The notes: generated by a model not told the origin, from the letters alone. 64,000 nt of DNA from Pedobacter quisquiliarum (GCF_014642175.1 NZ_BMIL01000009.1:107144-171143), one strand, 5' to 3'. Positions 18,359 to 28,435 are shown, counted from the stretch's first letter. Translations and numbers: made by a program.

Positions 18359-19063
18359 TTAAGGATTTTTGGATCTTAAGGTACGTTGTTCAATGCGTTT
18401 CTCGTAATCTACGCCTTGGAATATTCTGTGTACATAAACACCTGGGGTATGTATTTGATCGGGATCAAGCTCACCTGCTTCTACGAGTTCTTCAACTTCT
18501 GCAATGGTAATTTTGCCGGCAGTAGCCATTACAGGATTGAAATTCCTTGCAGTTGATTTATAAATCAGATTGCCTGCTGTGTCACCTTTCCAGGCTTTTA
18601 CAATTGCGAAATCCGCCTCAAACGCGTACTCCATAAGGTATTCCTTACCATTAAAGTTTCTTACTTCTTTGCCTTCGGCGACTTCAGTACCTACTCCAGC
18701 TGGTGTAAATATTGCCGGCATGCCATAGCCAGCGGCAAGGCATCGTGTCGCTAAAGTCCCTTGCGGGATCAGTTCCACCTCTAACTCGCCACTAAGCAGC
18801 TGTCGCTCGAATTCTGCGTTTTCACCTACATAAGATGAGATCATTTTTTTAACCTGCCGACTTTGGAGCAAAAGCCCGATGCCAAAATCATCGACACCGG
18901 CGTTGTTTGAAATGCAAGTCAGGTCTTTGATGCCTTTACGCACTAATGCGTTGATGCAATTCTCAGGGATTCCGCACAGACCAAAGCCGCCAAGCATCAA
19001 GGTTTGCCCGTCTTTTAAATCGTGGATGGCTTCATCAGCCCCCGCTACTACTTTATTGATCAT
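18359..19063 (-). CDS. scoA: 3-oxoacid CoA-transferase, subunit A
   Basis: 234 residues. [16 protein letters not shown] (CoA-binding GGFG-x-GxP), [14 protein letters not shown] and [14 protein letters not shown] are characteristic of the alpha subunit of succinyl-CoA:3-ketoacid CoA transferase. It pairs with the adjacent scoB product and feeds acetoacetyl-CoA to a thiolase such as the one at 2215. The gene begins 20 bases after the mutS2 stop, so it may be transcribed from the promoter upstream of the DUF4296 gene. Confidence 0.93.
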   Translation of the reverse strand: MINKVVAGADEAIHDLKDGQTLMLGGFGLCGIPENCINALVRKGIKDLTCISNNAGVDDFGIGLLLQSRQVKKMISSYVGENAEFERQLLSGELEVELIPQGTLATRCLAAGYGMPAIFTPAGVGTEVAEGKEVRNFNGKEYLMEYAFEADFAIVKAWKGDTAGNLIYKSTARNFNPVMATAGKITIAEVEELVEAGELDPDQIHTPGVYVHRIFQGVDYEKRIEQRTLRSKNP

Positions 19064-19083
19064 ATATTTGGTTTGCGGCTAAA

Positions 19084-21456
19084 TTAATTAAAATATACAT
19101 ACGAGATACCATCGCCTCCCCGGTCCTGGTGTTCATCTTCAACGCGGTTCACCTGGCTATATTTCCTGACATATTCCCTGATTAACTTTCTAAGAATCCC
19201 ATCGCCTTTGCCATGGATTATCTTGACGTATGGAAAACCTAGCATAATGGCTTTGTCAAGGTATTTTTCAACTTCATAAATCGCATCTTCGCCGCGCCTC
19301 CCTCTTAAATCGAGTTCGGCGTTGAAGTTGGTAATCGCATCTGAAATCCTACCGGAGAAAGAATTACTTTGAACAACCTTCTTCGCCTGTTTATTGCTGA
19401 TCTTATCTACTCTTTCCTTTTTTACAACAGATCGTAGATCACCAATGGCAAGTACCAGATTCCCCCGATTGATCTCGAGCACCTGACCCGTTGTCTCGGT
19501 GTTGCGTAACTGTACCCAATCGCCAACTTCTATTAGTGTATTGCTCAAAGCGATTGGTTCCGGTTTTTTCTCCTCCTTTACTTGGTGATTTAGAAGTTCC
19601 TTTTGTAAGTTTTGGCGCAATTGCTTAGTGACTGTTTTGTCTGCCTGTTGCTCCTTGATCTGTGAAATGGTGTTTTCAACAAGCTTGTTTGCATCTTTGA
19701 TAATGCGTTGCGCTTCAAGCTTTGCTTCCTTAATTAACACCTTCTTGTTCTCCTCCAGGTATAATTTAAGTTTTTCATTCTCAGCAGCAAGGTTCTTAGC
19801 TTTGTTCTGCTGGTTTGAAAGTTGAACCTTTTTGTCGTAGATGTCCTTTTTCTCACGCTCCAGATCAACGAGCAGGCTATCGATCCTATTCTGATTGGTA
19901 CCCGTTTTCTGTCTGGCAAGTTCAAGCACTTCCTTTTGCAAACCGATGTTCTGCGCTATTTCAAAAGCGTAGGAACTACCAGGCTTGCCAATTTCGAGTA
20001 CATAGAGGGGGCGCATTTTAGTATTGTCAAACAACATAGACGCATTTTCAAGTCCTTCTGTATCGCCTGCGAAAAGCTTCAAGTTCGAATAGTGAGTTGT
20101 AATTACACCCCGTACTTTTTTATTGTTTAATACTTCGAGTACGGCTTCAGCCATTGGACCACCAAACTGCGGATCAGTCCCTGTCCCAAACTCATCTATG
20201 AGCATCAGGGACTTCGGTGTAGCGTGCGCCACGAAGTATCGCATTTTTGTAAGGTGGGCACTATAGGTACTCAGGTCACTTTCTATGGACTGATCATCAC
20301 CGATGTCGGCAAAAATCTGATCAAATATTCCAACTTCAGATGCTTCATCTACAGGTATCAATAAACCCGACTGGATCATGATCTGTAGCAGTCCGACTGT
20401 TTTCATGCATACAGATTTACCACCCGCATTTGGTCCGGATACCAGTAAAATCCTCAATCGCTCATCCAAATGAATATTCAACGGAACGACCGTTCGTTGC
20501 TCTTCCCGGAAGGAAAGCATAAGCAATGGATGACGAGCATTGATTAGGCGTGTTTTTGCTTCTTTGATAAGTACTGGCATGTCAGCCTCCACCTCAATTG
20601 CAAACAGCGCCTTAGCACGCACGAAATCGAGTTTGGTTAGAAACCCGTGGTACGAAAGTAGCAATGCAGTGTACGGCCTTAAATCTGTAGTGAGTGCGAT
20701 GAGGATCCTTATGACCTCTCTCCTTTTATCAAATTCCAAATCCCGAAGCTTATTGTTCAGGGTGAAAACTTCCTCCGGCTCCATGTACACGGTTTGTCCG
20801 CTTGCAGATTCATCATGGATAAATCCTTTGAGCTTACGTTTGTTCTCTGCTAACAGCGGAATACACATTCTACCATCCCTGATCGTAAGGCTACCATCCG
20901 CCACCCAGTTCCGGCTAACGGCCATTTTGTAAATGGAGTCCATTCGTTTGCGCACGTCCTGTTCTCCCTTGGCAATTTCTGTAAGTATGTCCAGCAAAGC
21001 CGGAGAAGCATTCGGCTTTATCTTTCCCTTTGGATCAAGTACGGTTTCAATCTTCTTAAGGATGTTCTTTTCCATAGGAAGATGTTCAAACAGTGCTTCC
21101 AGGTTAGGGTAAATTTCAGCCCGTTCTTCGAAAAAGCGAATAACGGTAAACACCGTCTGCAAAGACGTGTACATTTGGAAAAGCTCCTCTTCTACCAGGT
21201 AACTCCCCTCTGCTCTAATCTTATCTGCCAGGTACTTAAGGTCGTAAAAGGCACTGATCTGCAGTGGCTCCTGATTTTCAAGAATACTTTTGAATTCTTT
21301 GGTTTGGCGGAGAAATTTGTTGATCTGGTCAAACTTGGTCATGACCTGCATCTTACTAACCAGCTGCTTGCCCATTGGACTTAAGCAGTATTGGCTTATG
21401 TGTTGTTTGACTTCGTGAAATCCAAGTCTTTCTAAACAACTTTCGGGGTATATCAT
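19084..21456 (-). CDS. mutS2: MutS2 endonuclease/ATPase
   Basis: 790 residues, normal for MutS2. The Walker A motif GPNAGGKS is at 341-348, followed by a MutS-type ATPase core (DIGDDQSIESDLSTYSAH, LIDEFGTGTDPQ, TTHYSNLK). Next come a long Lys/Glu-rich coiled coil (about 510-600) and a C-terminal Smr nuclease domain with LDLR (715-718) and HGKG (748-751). MutS2 lacks the mismatch-recognition domain. It is associated with suppression of recombination and, in some bacteria, rescue of collided ribosomes. It overlaps the DUF4296 gene by 4 bases and leads into scoAB. Confidence 0.95.
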   Translation of the reverse strand: MIYPESCLERLGFHEVKQHISQYCLSPMGKQLVSKMQVMTKFDQINKFLRQTKEFKSILENQEPLQISAFYDLKYLADKIRAEGSYLVEEELFQMYTSLQTVFTVIRFFEERAEIYPNLEALFEHLPMEKNILKKIETVLDPKGKIKPNASPALLDILTEIAKGEQDVRKRMDSIYKMAVSRNWVADGSLTIRDGRMCIPLLAENKRKLKGFIHDESASGQTVYMEPEEVFTLNNKLRDLEFDKRREVIRILIALTTDLRPYTALLLSYHGFLTKLDFVRAKALFAIEVEADMPVLIKEAKTRLINARHPLLMLSFREEQRTVVPLNIHLDERLRILLVSGPNAGGKSVCMKTVGLLQIMIQSGLLIPVDEASEVGIFDQIFADIGDDQSIESDLSTYSAHLTKMRYFVAHATPKSLMLIDEFGTGTDPQFGGPMAEAVLEVLNNKKVRGVITTHYSNLKLFAGDTEGLENASMLFDNTKMRPLYVLEIGKPGSSYAFEIAQNIGLQKEVLELARQKTGTNQNRIDSLLVDLEREKKDIYDKKVQLSNQQNKAKNLAAENEKLKLYLEENKKVLIKEAKLEAQRIIKDANKLVENTISQIKEQQADKTVTKQLRQNLQKELLNHQVKEEKKPEPIALSNTLIEVGDWVQLRNTETTGQVLEINRGNLVLAIGDLRSVVKKERVDKISNKQAKKVVQSNSFSGRISDAITNFNAELDLRGRRGEDAIYEVEKYLDKAIMLGFPYVKIIHGKGDGILRKLIREYVRKYSQVNRVEDEHQDRGGDGISYVYFN

Positions 21457-21815
21457 ATATCGGTTACCGGTTTAACGGAAATCGTGTCTTGCTTTTGCTT
21501 GGTTTTTTCCAGATCTGCCTTAATCCTGTCGTACATATCGGTGAGCAAACCAGGATTTTGGTAGTAGTAATCCATGCTTTTATTATACCGCACGGAGTCT
21601 GTTTTAAATTTCTTGTATATCCCTTTATAATATGCAGAAGAGACCTTCTTAGCGGAATCTGCATCACCAATCGTCGTTATATAAGCATCCGCAATGTGGA
21701 TGTCATACAAGATTTTCTGCATTTGATTTGGTGGAATGATGTCCTTAGGGATCTCTTTGGATTTACAACAGATTATAGAAAAACTGATAAAAATAAGCGA
21801 GAGAAATTTCCTCAT
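21453..21815 (-). CDS. DUF4296 lipoprotein
   Basis: 120 residues. A short signal peptide ends in the lipobox-like SIICC (Cys16 or Cys17), followed by the PPNQMQKILYDIHIADAY segment characteristic of DUF4296 proteins of Bacteroidota. The rest is predicted helical and charged. The function is unknown; it is likely anchored in the cell envelope. Its stop overlaps the mutS2 start by 4 bases, and a -7 box lies 56 bases upstream, so it is the first gene of a mutS2-scoAB transcript. Confidence 0.78.
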   Translation of the reverse strand: MRKFLSLIFISFSIICCKSKEIPKDIIPPNQMQKILYDIHIADAYITTIGDADSAKKVSSAYYKGIYKKFKTDSVRYNKSMDYYYQNPGLLTDMYDRIKADLEKTKQKQDTISVKPVTDI

Positions 21816-21870
21816 TTAGTTAAAACATTACGTTTTCTTAGCCATTGTAGACTAAGGTTGTTAATTTTAC

Positions 21871-21899
21871 CAAAAATACTGATTAATGAGCATAGCAAA
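21871..21899 (-). promoter_or_regulatory. Promoter for the DUF4296-mutS2-scoAB unit
   Basis: On the minus strand, TTTG (21899-21896) and TATTTTTG (21878-21871) are spaced 17 bases, matching -33 and TAnnTTTG. It overlaps the start of the divergent yggS gene at 21886. Confidence 0.55.
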
Positions 21900-22566
21900 T
21901 AACTTATTAAAATATAAAAAGGAATTGGATGCAAGCGCAGTGCAGCTTGTGGCTGTTTCGAAATATCAGGATGCAGACGCTGTACTTGAAGCCTATAATG
22001 CCGGCCATCGTGTTTTTGGAGAGAACATCGTTCAGGAACTGGTTGAAAAACAAGCCGTACTCCCAAAAGATATAGAATGGCACCTCATCGGGCATTTACA
22101 AACCAACAAAGTAAAATACATAGCACCATTTATATCAGTAATTGAGTCGGTAGACAGCCTTAAGCTTCTGCAAGAAATCAACAAACAGGCAGCAAAAAAC
22201 AACCGCACAATAGACTGCCTTCTCCAGGTGTACATAGCTGATGAAGATACCAAGTTCGGTTTGGGATTTGATGAAGTTGTCGAATTGCTTCGCGCCGAGG
22301 AATTTACCGTATTAAAGAACGTGCGTATCGTTGGTTTAATGGGCATTGCAAGCAATACAGACACCGAAAAGCAGATCAGAGACGAGTTTGAAGAATTGAA
22401 GGTTCTTTTTGACGGCGTGAAGGTATCGTTTTTCAGGAAGGATGATTATTTCAAGGAGCTATCTATGGGCATGTCCTCAGACTATAAAATCGCAATTGAA
22501 GAAGGTAGCACCATGGTTCGGATTGGCAGCAGTATTTTTGGTAAGAGAAAAATCAAGGAAGCGTAA
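21886..22566 (+). CDS. yggS: YggS-family PLP homeostasis protein
   Basis: 226 residues. PLP-binding Lys26 lies in LVAVSKYQ. Other signatures are RVFGENIVQELVEK, WHLIGHLQTNKVKY, LSMGMSSDYKIAIEEGSTMVRIGSSIFG. These single-domain alanine-racemase-fold proteins bind PLP without a known catalytic activity and tune vitamin B6 and amino-acid pools. It begins a rightward run whose genes touch or overlap: the next start (ATG 22566) shares its first base with this stop. Confidence 0.93.
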   Translation: MSIANNLLKYKKELDASAVQLVAVSKYQDADAVLEAYNAGHRVFGENIVQELVEKQAVLPKDIEWHLIGHLQTNKVKYIAPFISVIESVDSLKLLQEINKQAAKNNRTIDCLLQVYIADEDTKFGLGFDEVVELLRAEEFTVLKNVRIVGLMGIASNTDTEKQIRDEFEELKVLFDGVKVSFFRKDDYFKELSMGMSSDYKIAIEEGSTMVRIGSSIFGKRKIKEA

Positions 22567-23030
22567 TGGAGTTAACGATTAGATTTGCTGTTCAAGAAGA
22601 TTGTGAAAGACTCCTCGAACTTATTCATGAGCTTGCTCTTTACGAGAAAGCCCCTCAAGAAGTCACGGTTAAACTAGAAGAATTTGTAGAAGCCGGCTTC
22701 GGCAATAATCCCGTTTGGAAGGCATTCGTCGCCGAGCGAGAGGGTCAAATTCTTGGCTTCGCACTGTATTACGTACGTTATTCCACCTGGAAAGGATGCA
22801 GGTTATATCTTGAAGATTTCATCGTAACAGCTGAAGAACGAGGCAAAGGCATCGGCAAGATCTTGTTCGAGCGGGTGATGCAGGAAGCAAGGGAAAAAGG
22901 GTTTAACGGCATGTCCTGGCAAGTGCTAGATTGGAATGCCCCTGCGATTAATTTCTACAATAAATATCAAGCTAGCCTTGAAGCAGGGTGGCTAAACGCC
23001 TCCTTTTCAACTGAACAACTGAACGCATAA
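22566..23030 (+). CDS. GNAT N-acetyltransferase
   Basis: 154 residues. Typical GNAT layout: a CERLLELIHELALYEK helix, then beta strands with GFALYYVRYSTW, LYLEDFIVTAEERGKGIGKILF (acetyl-CoA-binding RGKGIG), and DWNAPAINFYNKYQA. This resembles the spermidine/spermine or thialysine acetyltransferase subgroup (LYLEDFIV and W-N-A-I-NFY), so an amine substrate is likely but unproven. Start and stop codons overlap both neighbours by one base, showing tight translational coupling. Confidence 0.9.
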   Translation: MELTIRFAVQEDCERLLELIHELALYEKAPQEVTVKLEEFVEAGFGNNPVWKAFVAEREGQILGFALYYVRYSTWKGCRLYLEDFIVTAEERGKGIGKILFERVMQEAREKGFNGMSWQVLDWNAPAINFYNKYQASLEAGWLNASFSTEQLNA

Positions 23031-23863
23031 TGAGGAAATTACTAATCATTTTACTTTGTCTGGGGCTGTTCGCCTGTCAGAGTGAAAACAAAAAGCAGGA
23101 ACAAGGTGACTCCACCACCCAGGACAATGGCACAGAAACGGACACCTTAACTTACAGCTACGACGTTGTAAAAGTGATTAGCAAGAACCTGGTTACTGTA
23201 GATGAACACACTACGGACACCACCAGAGCAGTGATCACGTATCCCAGGTTTAATGATGAAAAGTTAGACAAACTAATTGAGCAAAGGGTATGCGAAGGCG
23301 GATCTAATCCAGACCGCTCCTACAACACCTATGCGGAACTCGCTAATAGCTTTGTTAAGGGGTTTGATGACTACCTGACTTACAACGAGGATAACATACA
23401 AACCTGGTTTCTGGAAGTAAAGGTTGATGTAATTCGTCAGCATGCCCCTCTCCTTGCACTTAAATTCTCGCAGGCAGATTACATGGGCGGTGCGCATCCA
23501 AATTCAAGCATCAGCTATGTAAATTATGACCGTCAGACGCGCAGTGTGCTTACACTGGATTCTATCTTAAAACCGAACACTTTTAGTAAGCTACAAGCAG
23601 TTGCAGAGCAAATCTTCCGGAAGAACGAAGGCCTTACACCTACACAGAGTCTTGCGGGCGCATATTTCTTTGAGAATGATCAATTCCATCTAAATTCAAA
23701 CTTCACCATAACACCACAAGGACTTGAATTCTTGTATAATCCTTATGAGATTAAGCCATATGCAGCTGGGGTAACAAGATTGCTTATTCCCTACGCTTCA
23801 ATAAAGGACTTAATCCAAGCAAATTCCCCTATCAACAGAATCGTAAATAATGCAGGTATATAA
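23030..23863 (+). CDS. DUF4163/DUF3298 (RsiV-like) lipoprotein
   Basis: 277 residues. The lipobox LFAC places the lipidated cysteine at 16. A Thr/Gln/Asp-rich linker follows, then a DUF4163-like region, and a DUF3298 domain with the signature YMGGAHPNSSISYVNYD. The same fold occurs in the extracellular part of RsiV and in PdaC, where it binds or handles cell-wall material. The role here is unknown. It overlaps the aspartokinase gene by 14 bases, an unexpected neighbour functionally. Confidence 0.82.
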   Translation: MRKLLIILLCLGLFACQSENKKQEQGDSTTQDNGTETDTLTYSYDVVKVISKNLVTVDEHTTDTTRAVITYPRFNDEKLDKLIEQRVCEGGSNPDRSYNTYAELANSFVKGFDDYLTYNEDNIQTWFLEVKVDVIRQHAPLLALKFSQADYMGGAHPNSSISYVNYDRQTRSVLTLDSILKPNTFSKLQAVAEQIFRKNEGLTPTQSLAGAYFFENDQFHLNSNFTITPQGLEFLYNPYEIKPYAAGVTRLLIPYASIKDLIQANSPINRIVNNAGI

Positions 23864-25124
23864 ATTTGGTGGTGCATCCATACAAAATGCAGAAGCCATT
23901 AGAAACGTTGGCAACATTCTTAAAAAATTCCAGGGCGACCAGCTGCTGATTGTAATTTCAGCAATTGGACATACCACAAACAAGCTTGTTGCACTTACCA
24001 ACGCATATTTAAAGCTTGAACCCACAGCCACAATATTGCTTGAAGAACTAAAGCAAGACCATTTTCAAGTACTACAGGAACTCTTCCCCGAGCAACATCC
24101 AGCCATTTTTGACGACCTGAACAATGCGTTCGTCGAGATTGAGTGGCTTTTGGAGGAAGAACCTGGGGATACACCCGAGTACATCTTTGATCAAATCGTT
24201 TCCATCGGGGAAGTGGCATCCAGCAAAATCGTAGCAGCATACTTAAATAGCATCGAGTGTCTTTCCACCTGGGTGGATGCCAGGAACTACATAAAAACAG
24301 ATAACAACTACAAGGAAGCGAATGTAGATTGGGTAAAAACGGAGGCGGAAGTAAGAAAAACCTTGCCTGCGATACTGAACAAAGGCTTTGTGATCACCCA
24401 AGGCTTCATTGGCGGCACCAGCGAGAATTTCACAACAACGCTTGGCCGTGAGGGCTCAGACTATTCGGCGGCAATATTCAGCGCCTGCCTTGGTGCAACA
24501 TCGTTAACGATCTGGAAAGATGTTCCAGGTGTGCTTAATGCCGATCCAAAGTGGTTTGAACGCACGGAGAAGATCCATGAGCTGTCTTATCACGATGCCA
24601 TTGAGCTAACATACTACGGCGCAACAGTCATCCACCCGAAGACCATCAAACCCCTACAGAATCACAACATACCACTGTTCGTTAAATCCTTTAAGAATCC
24701 TGAAGAAACTGGCACAAAGATCAGCGGCGTAGCCCCACCGGTGAGCATTCCTTCCTTCATCTTTAAGGTGAATCAGGTTTTGATCTCCATAATGCCGAAA
24801 GACCTGTCATTCATTATCGAAGAAAACCTGAGTCAAATATTCCAGACTTTTCATGCCTACAAGGTTAAAGTAAATACCATGCATAACTCCGCCGTGAGTT
24901 TCTCGGTAAGTGCCGACTATGAAGAAGAGAAAATTCAGAAGTTAATCGCGGACCTTTCCATAAACTATCACATCAAATACAATACAGGCTTAGAACTGGT
25001 GACCATCAGGTACTATAATGAGGAAACAATTGAACGAGTAACCCTGCACAAGGACATCTTACTCGAACTGAAAAGCAGACATACCTGCCAGCTTCTGATG
25101 AAGAATAAGCCTGTAATGCAATAG
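23850..25124 (+). CDS. lysC: Aspartate kinase
   Basis: 424 residues. KFGGAS (5-10) is the ATP-binding signature, and TTLGREGSDYSAAI forms the aspartate/nucleotide site. The C-terminus holds two ACT-like regulatory domains, about 300-424, rather degenerate in sequence. It phosphorylates aspartate at the head of lysine, threonine and methionine synthesis. The protein is monofunctional, with no homoserine dehydrogenase part. Its start lies inside the end of the preceding lipoprotein gene. Confidence 0.9.
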   Translation: MQVYKFGGASIQNAEAIRNVGNILKKFQGDQLLIVISAIGHTTNKLVALTNAYLKLEPTATILLEELKQDHFQVLQELFPEQHPAIFDDLNNAFVEIEWLLEEEPGDTPEYIFDQIVSIGEVASSKIVAAYLNSIECLSTWVDARNYIKTDNNYKEANVDWVKTEAEVRKTLPAILNKGFVITQGFIGGTSENFTTTLGREGSDYSAAIFSACLGATSLTIWKDVPGVLNADPKWFERTEKIHELSYHDAIELTYYGATVIHPKTIKPLQNHNIPLFVKSFKNPEETGTKISGVAPPVSIPSFIFKVNQVLISIMPKDLSFIIEENLSQIFQTFHAYKVKVNTMHNSAVSFSVSADYEEEKIQKLIADLSINYHIKYNTGLELVTIRYYNEETIERVTLHKDILLELKSRHTCQLLMKNKPVMQ

Positions 25125-25190
25125 AATACAAGTCGAAATAAACCAATTAAGTCAACTCATGGCTATCGTAGCTGGAAAACACGAACACAC

Positions 25191-26462
25191 ATGAATCCCG
25201 CAATATTAGACGAGGCTGTACAGCACTTTATTAATACGCATCTTAAAGATGATGTGCATAAGCTTGCCATGTCCATTAGTCCCTTTGCCCATGTTTCCGC
25301 ACAGGAACTTGCGGGGCAAATACTTGCTAAACGTCGTTCTGAAAATAAGCTACCCAGCTGGTTTAATGCTTCAGGGATTTACTATCCCCCGATGATTTCC
25401 ATTGAGCAATGTTCTTCAGAAAAGACGGCAGCCTACAAATCTTCTCTAATTGAGGGCGATCATGTTTTGGACCTTACTGGTGGCTTTGGTGTAGACTGTT
25501 TTGCTTTTAGCAAGAAGGCTAAAAAGGTAACCCATTGCGAGCTGATCCCAGAATTGTCAATGATTGCTGCCCACAATGCAAGGCAGCTTCAGGTATCGAA
25601 CATGGAATTTCTGAATACCGACGGCCTAACCTTTCTTGCAAATACCACCGAAAATTTCGGCACAATCTACATTGATCCGGCACGAAGAGGCAAATCGGGT
25701 AAGGTATTCATGCTCAAAGACTGTAGTCCTAATGTTGTGGAGCACCTCGACCTACTACTTAGTAAAGCCAAAAGATTAATCATAAAAACCTCTCCCCTAC
25801 TTGATCTATCAGCGGGCATTGATGAATTGAAGCATGTAGCTGAAGTTCAAATTATTAGTGTGAAAAACGAGTGCAAGGAGCTGCTGTTTATTCTGGATGC
25901 TGGTTCAAACAACCCGCACCCAAAGATCACCAGTGTAACAATCAATGCGCAGATTAAGAAAGTAAGCTTCGATCGTTCAAGCCGCAACAGCGAGCCTCAT
26001 ATAGATCATGTTACAACCGAGTCCAACGAACAGGCTAATCTGCAGCTAAAAAGCGATCTGCAAATAGACACATCAATACCCTGGGGTCAGGCAAAGAACA
26101 ACCACAAACGTTATTTATATGAGCCTGATGTGGCTTTGTTAAAGAGTGGAGAATTCAACACCATAGGGGAAATGTTCAAGCTGAAGAAGCTTGATGTACA
26201 ATCGCACCTCTACATTTCTGATCAGATCAATCCAGAATTCCCGGGTCGGATTTTCCAGCTTAGTGAAACGCTGACAAAGAAGGAACTTAAAAAGCAAAAG
26301 GATCTTTTCGGGAATGTTATTGTGAGAAACTACCCGGCGAAGCCTGAAGATCTAATTAAAGCTTTCAAGATCAAACCTTCACAAGATGAGTTCCTGATTT
26401 TCACCAGGAGTCAAGAGTTAGGCTACGTGATTCTGAAAGCTTCAATTCTACAATATTATTAA
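25191..26462 (+). CDS. Class I SAM methyltransferase with THUMP-like region (PG_1098 type)
   Basis: 423 residues. The SAM-binding motif LDLTGGFGVD lies near 93-102, with an acidic loop end in HCELIPEL. The catalytic-region motif YIDPARRGKSGK (about 160-171) is followed by LKDCSPN. The C-terminal 150 residues form the PG_1098 ferredoxin-like/THUMP-like part. Such proteins are common in Bacteroidota and probably modify RNA, but the target nucleoside is not known. It follows lysC by 66 bases and converges with the peroxiredoxin gene. Confidence 0.85.
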   Translation: MNPAILDEAVQHFINTHLKDDVHKLAMSISPFAHVSAQELAGQILAKRRSENKLPSWFNASGIYYPPMISIEQCSSEKTAAYKSSLIEGDHVLDLTGGFGVDCFAFSKKAKKVTHCELIPELSMIAAHNARQLQVSNMEFLNTDGLTFLANTTENFGTIYIDPARRGKSGKVFMLKDCSPNVVEHLDLLLSKAKRLIIKTSPLLDLSAGIDELKHVAEVQIISVKNECKELLFILDAGSNNPHPKITSVTINAQIKKVSFDRSSRNSEPHIDHVTTESNEQANLQLKSDLQIDTSIPWGQAKNNHKRYLYEPDVALLKSGEFNTIGEMFKLKKLDVQSHLYISDQINPEFPGRIFQLSETLTKKELKKQKDLFGNVIVRNYPAKPEDLIKAFKIKPSQDEFLIFTRSQELGYVILKASILQYY

Positions 26463-26478
26463 GTATTAAATGCTACAG

Positions 26479-27114
26479 CTATTTGTTAGGCTGTGGTGTT
26501 GTTCTAAGGTAAGGTTTAATGATCTTATGCCCCTTTGGAAAACGTTCAGGAATATCCTCGGTCTTGATGCTGTTCATAATAACTACATCATCACCATCGT
26601 TCCAGTCCGCTGGCGTGGCTACGCTATAGTTAGCCGTCAACTGCAACGAATCTATAACCCTTAAAACTTCTGTAAAATTACGTCCGGTAGATGCCGGATA
26701 GGTTAACATCAACTTTACCTTCTTGTCAGGAGAAATAATGAATAATGATCTAACCGTCAAAGTTTCCGATGCATTCGGGTGAATCATATCATACAAGTCT
26801 GCAATTTTCTTGTCCTCATCTGCAATGATTGGAAATTCCACGGTGGTATCCTGCGTCTCATTGATGTCATTGATCCAACCCTTATGAGATTCCGCAGAAT
26901 CCACACTTAAAGCAAGTACTTTAACATTTCGCTTTTCAAATTCACCTTTTAAAGCAGCCGTGCGGCCAAGCTCCGTCGTACATACAGGCGTATAATCTGC
27001 TGGATGCGAAAATAGCACGCCCCAGCTATCTCCTAAGAATTCGTAAAAATCAATGTCGCCTATCGATGTTTTTGCTTGAAAATTTGGCGCTACATCACCT
27101 ATTCTGATACTCAT
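26479..27114 (-). CDS. Prx6-type 1-Cys peroxiredoxin
   Basis: 211 residues. The peroxidatic cysteine is Cys45 in HPADYTPVCTTE. The extended C-terminal domain (FPKGHKIIKPYLRTTPQP) and length match the Prx6 subfamily, and no resolving cysteine is visible. It reduces peroxides in the cytoplasm. It is a monocistronic leftward gene that converges with the methyltransferase gene, 16 bases apart. Confidence 0.93.
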   Translation of the reverse strand: MSIRIGDVAPNFQAKTSIGDIDFYEFLGDSWGVLFSHPADYTPVCTTELGRTAALKGEFEKRNVKVLALSVDSAESHKGWINDINETQDTTVEFPIIADEDKKIADLYDMIHPNASETLTVRSLFIISPDKKVKLMLTYPASTGRNFTEVLRVIDSLQLTANYSVATPADWNDGDDVVIMNSIKTEDIPERFPKGHKIIKPYLRTTPQPNK

Positions 27115-27255
27115 AATTTTGGTTTAAAGTTTAGTATCTCAAAATAACAATCTTATTAGAAAAACAAGAAAGCTACAGCGATTCATCACAAATTATTAAT
27201 GACTGTGCACCTGATTACCAAACAGATTAATAAATGTTCAAGATCTAGAAGCCAC

Positions 27256-27285
27256 AAAAAACCCCTGAACGTTTGTTCCAGGGGT
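27256..27285 (-). terminator. Terminator of the sigma factor/protease unit
   Basis: Read leftward, ACCCCTGGAAC and GTTCAGGGGT pair with one bulged base and run into TTTTTT, about 55 bases after the protease stop at 27338. Confidence 0.8.
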
Positions 27286-27337
27286 CTAAAATCTCGTGTG
27301 GCTGATATGCTATTCAGAAAGTCTGAACCTCCTAAGC

Positions 27338-28432
27338 TTAATTATAAACCTTGATCATAAATACATGATCTTGGATTTTCTCAATTTGCTCCGTACGTTG
27401 CAGACCTTGCAAAGGATTCTTTTTGTTGACCTTTACAGTTGCACCAAGTGAATCCTGGGGAATTGCACGAAGTGCTTCAAGCACATATTTAGATTTGATG
27501 GCATAAGCGGCACCGTCGATTGATGTTTCTTTCGCACTGATTACCCCAATTACGTTGCCTTGGTTATCCAATAACGGACCACCACTATTTCCGGGATTAA
27601 CACGGATGTCAACCTGGTAAGATAAAGTATCGCCACCATACCCTGTTTTAGAACTTAGGTAACCTTCTCCCAACACCGCATCATCCTTAGGAAACCCTAA
27701 AGTGTAAACATGTTCACCCATGCCAGTATTATTCAACTTCAGCTTATATGGGAGTGTACTCAATGATGTAAACTGACTATCAACGATCTTTAAAATGGCT
27801 AAATCATACTGTGGATCCTGATAAACGACCTTCACCTTATATGAATCCCCTTTGCTATTCTGCACATAAATGGAGTCCGCTTTATCAATTACGTGGTAGT
27901 TTGTGCACAAATAACCGTTGGAAGTTAATGCGAAACCAGTTCCGCCAAATTGAGCCGGATTTGAAGGTGCTTTAGCAGCCTTATTATTTGAATTCACATT
28001 TCTAATCAGGCGATTCTGAGAATTCTGAATTTTCACCAGCTCTCTTCTCATCATCTCGTAACTGCCGTTTTGCTTGCTGCTATGGGAGATCGAATAAATG
28101 GATACGAACGTTAATACCAGGAAGGAAGCAGCTACTGCCATCGCCGACTTGTTCTTTCTCCATAGATTAACTATGAAGGAAGGATGCGGTCTCAACTCGT
28201 CACTAAGTGCGTCCACGTCTATGGTCGAATGTATTTTATTCAACTTATCTCTCAAAGAACTTGTCGTACCAAACTCATTTAAAGATTCCAGGAACATTTT
28301 ATGTGCAACGACTTTGTGATCCAGGTTTGGATCGGCAGCACGTCGCAGCTCAAATGCCTGAACTTCGTCTGCACTAAGTTCACCATTTAAATACGCCTCA
28401 ATTAACGCCTCTAGTTCTATTTCGTTTCTCAT
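27338..28432 (-). CDS. Membrane-tethered trypsin-like protease with anti-sigma-like N-terminus
   Basis: 364 residues in three parts. Residues 1-90 are an acidic, helical cytoplasmic region (LEALIEAYLNGELSADEVQAFELRR), like the N-termini of Bacteroidota anti-sigma factors. One membrane helix follows at about 96-114. Residues 160-335 form an S1C/HtrA-type protease with a complete triad: His180 (TNYHVID), Asp210 (YDLAILK) and Ser283 (NPGNSGGPL). No PDZ domain is present. The stop of the ECF sigma factor gene is 3 bases upstream. The context suggests a transmembrane regulator that holds the sigma factor and senses or processes periplasmic stress; this is inference. Confidence 0.85.
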   Translation of the reverse strand: MRNEIELEALIEAYLNGELSADEVQAFELRRAADPNLDHKVVAHKMFLESLNEFGTTSSLRDKLNKIHSTIDVDALSDELRPHPSFIVNLWRKNKSAMAVAASFLVLTFVSIYSISHSSKQNGSYEMMRRELVKIQNSQNRLIRNVNSNNKAAKAPSNPAQFGGTGFALTSNGYLCTNYHVIDKADSIYVQNSKGDSYKVKVVYQDPQYDLAILKIVDSQFTSLSTLPYKLKLNNTGMGEHVYTLGFPKDDAVLGEGYLSSKTGYGGDTLSYQVDIRVNPGNSGGPLLDNQGNVIGVISAKETSIDGAAYAIKSKYVLEALRAIPQDSLGATVKVNKKNPLQGLQRTEQIEKIQDHVFMIKVYN

Positions 28433-28435
28433 AGA

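Noticed and set aside
20540..20932. Rightward 130-codon frame within mutS2
   Set aside because: Antisense shadow of a strongly conserved coding region.
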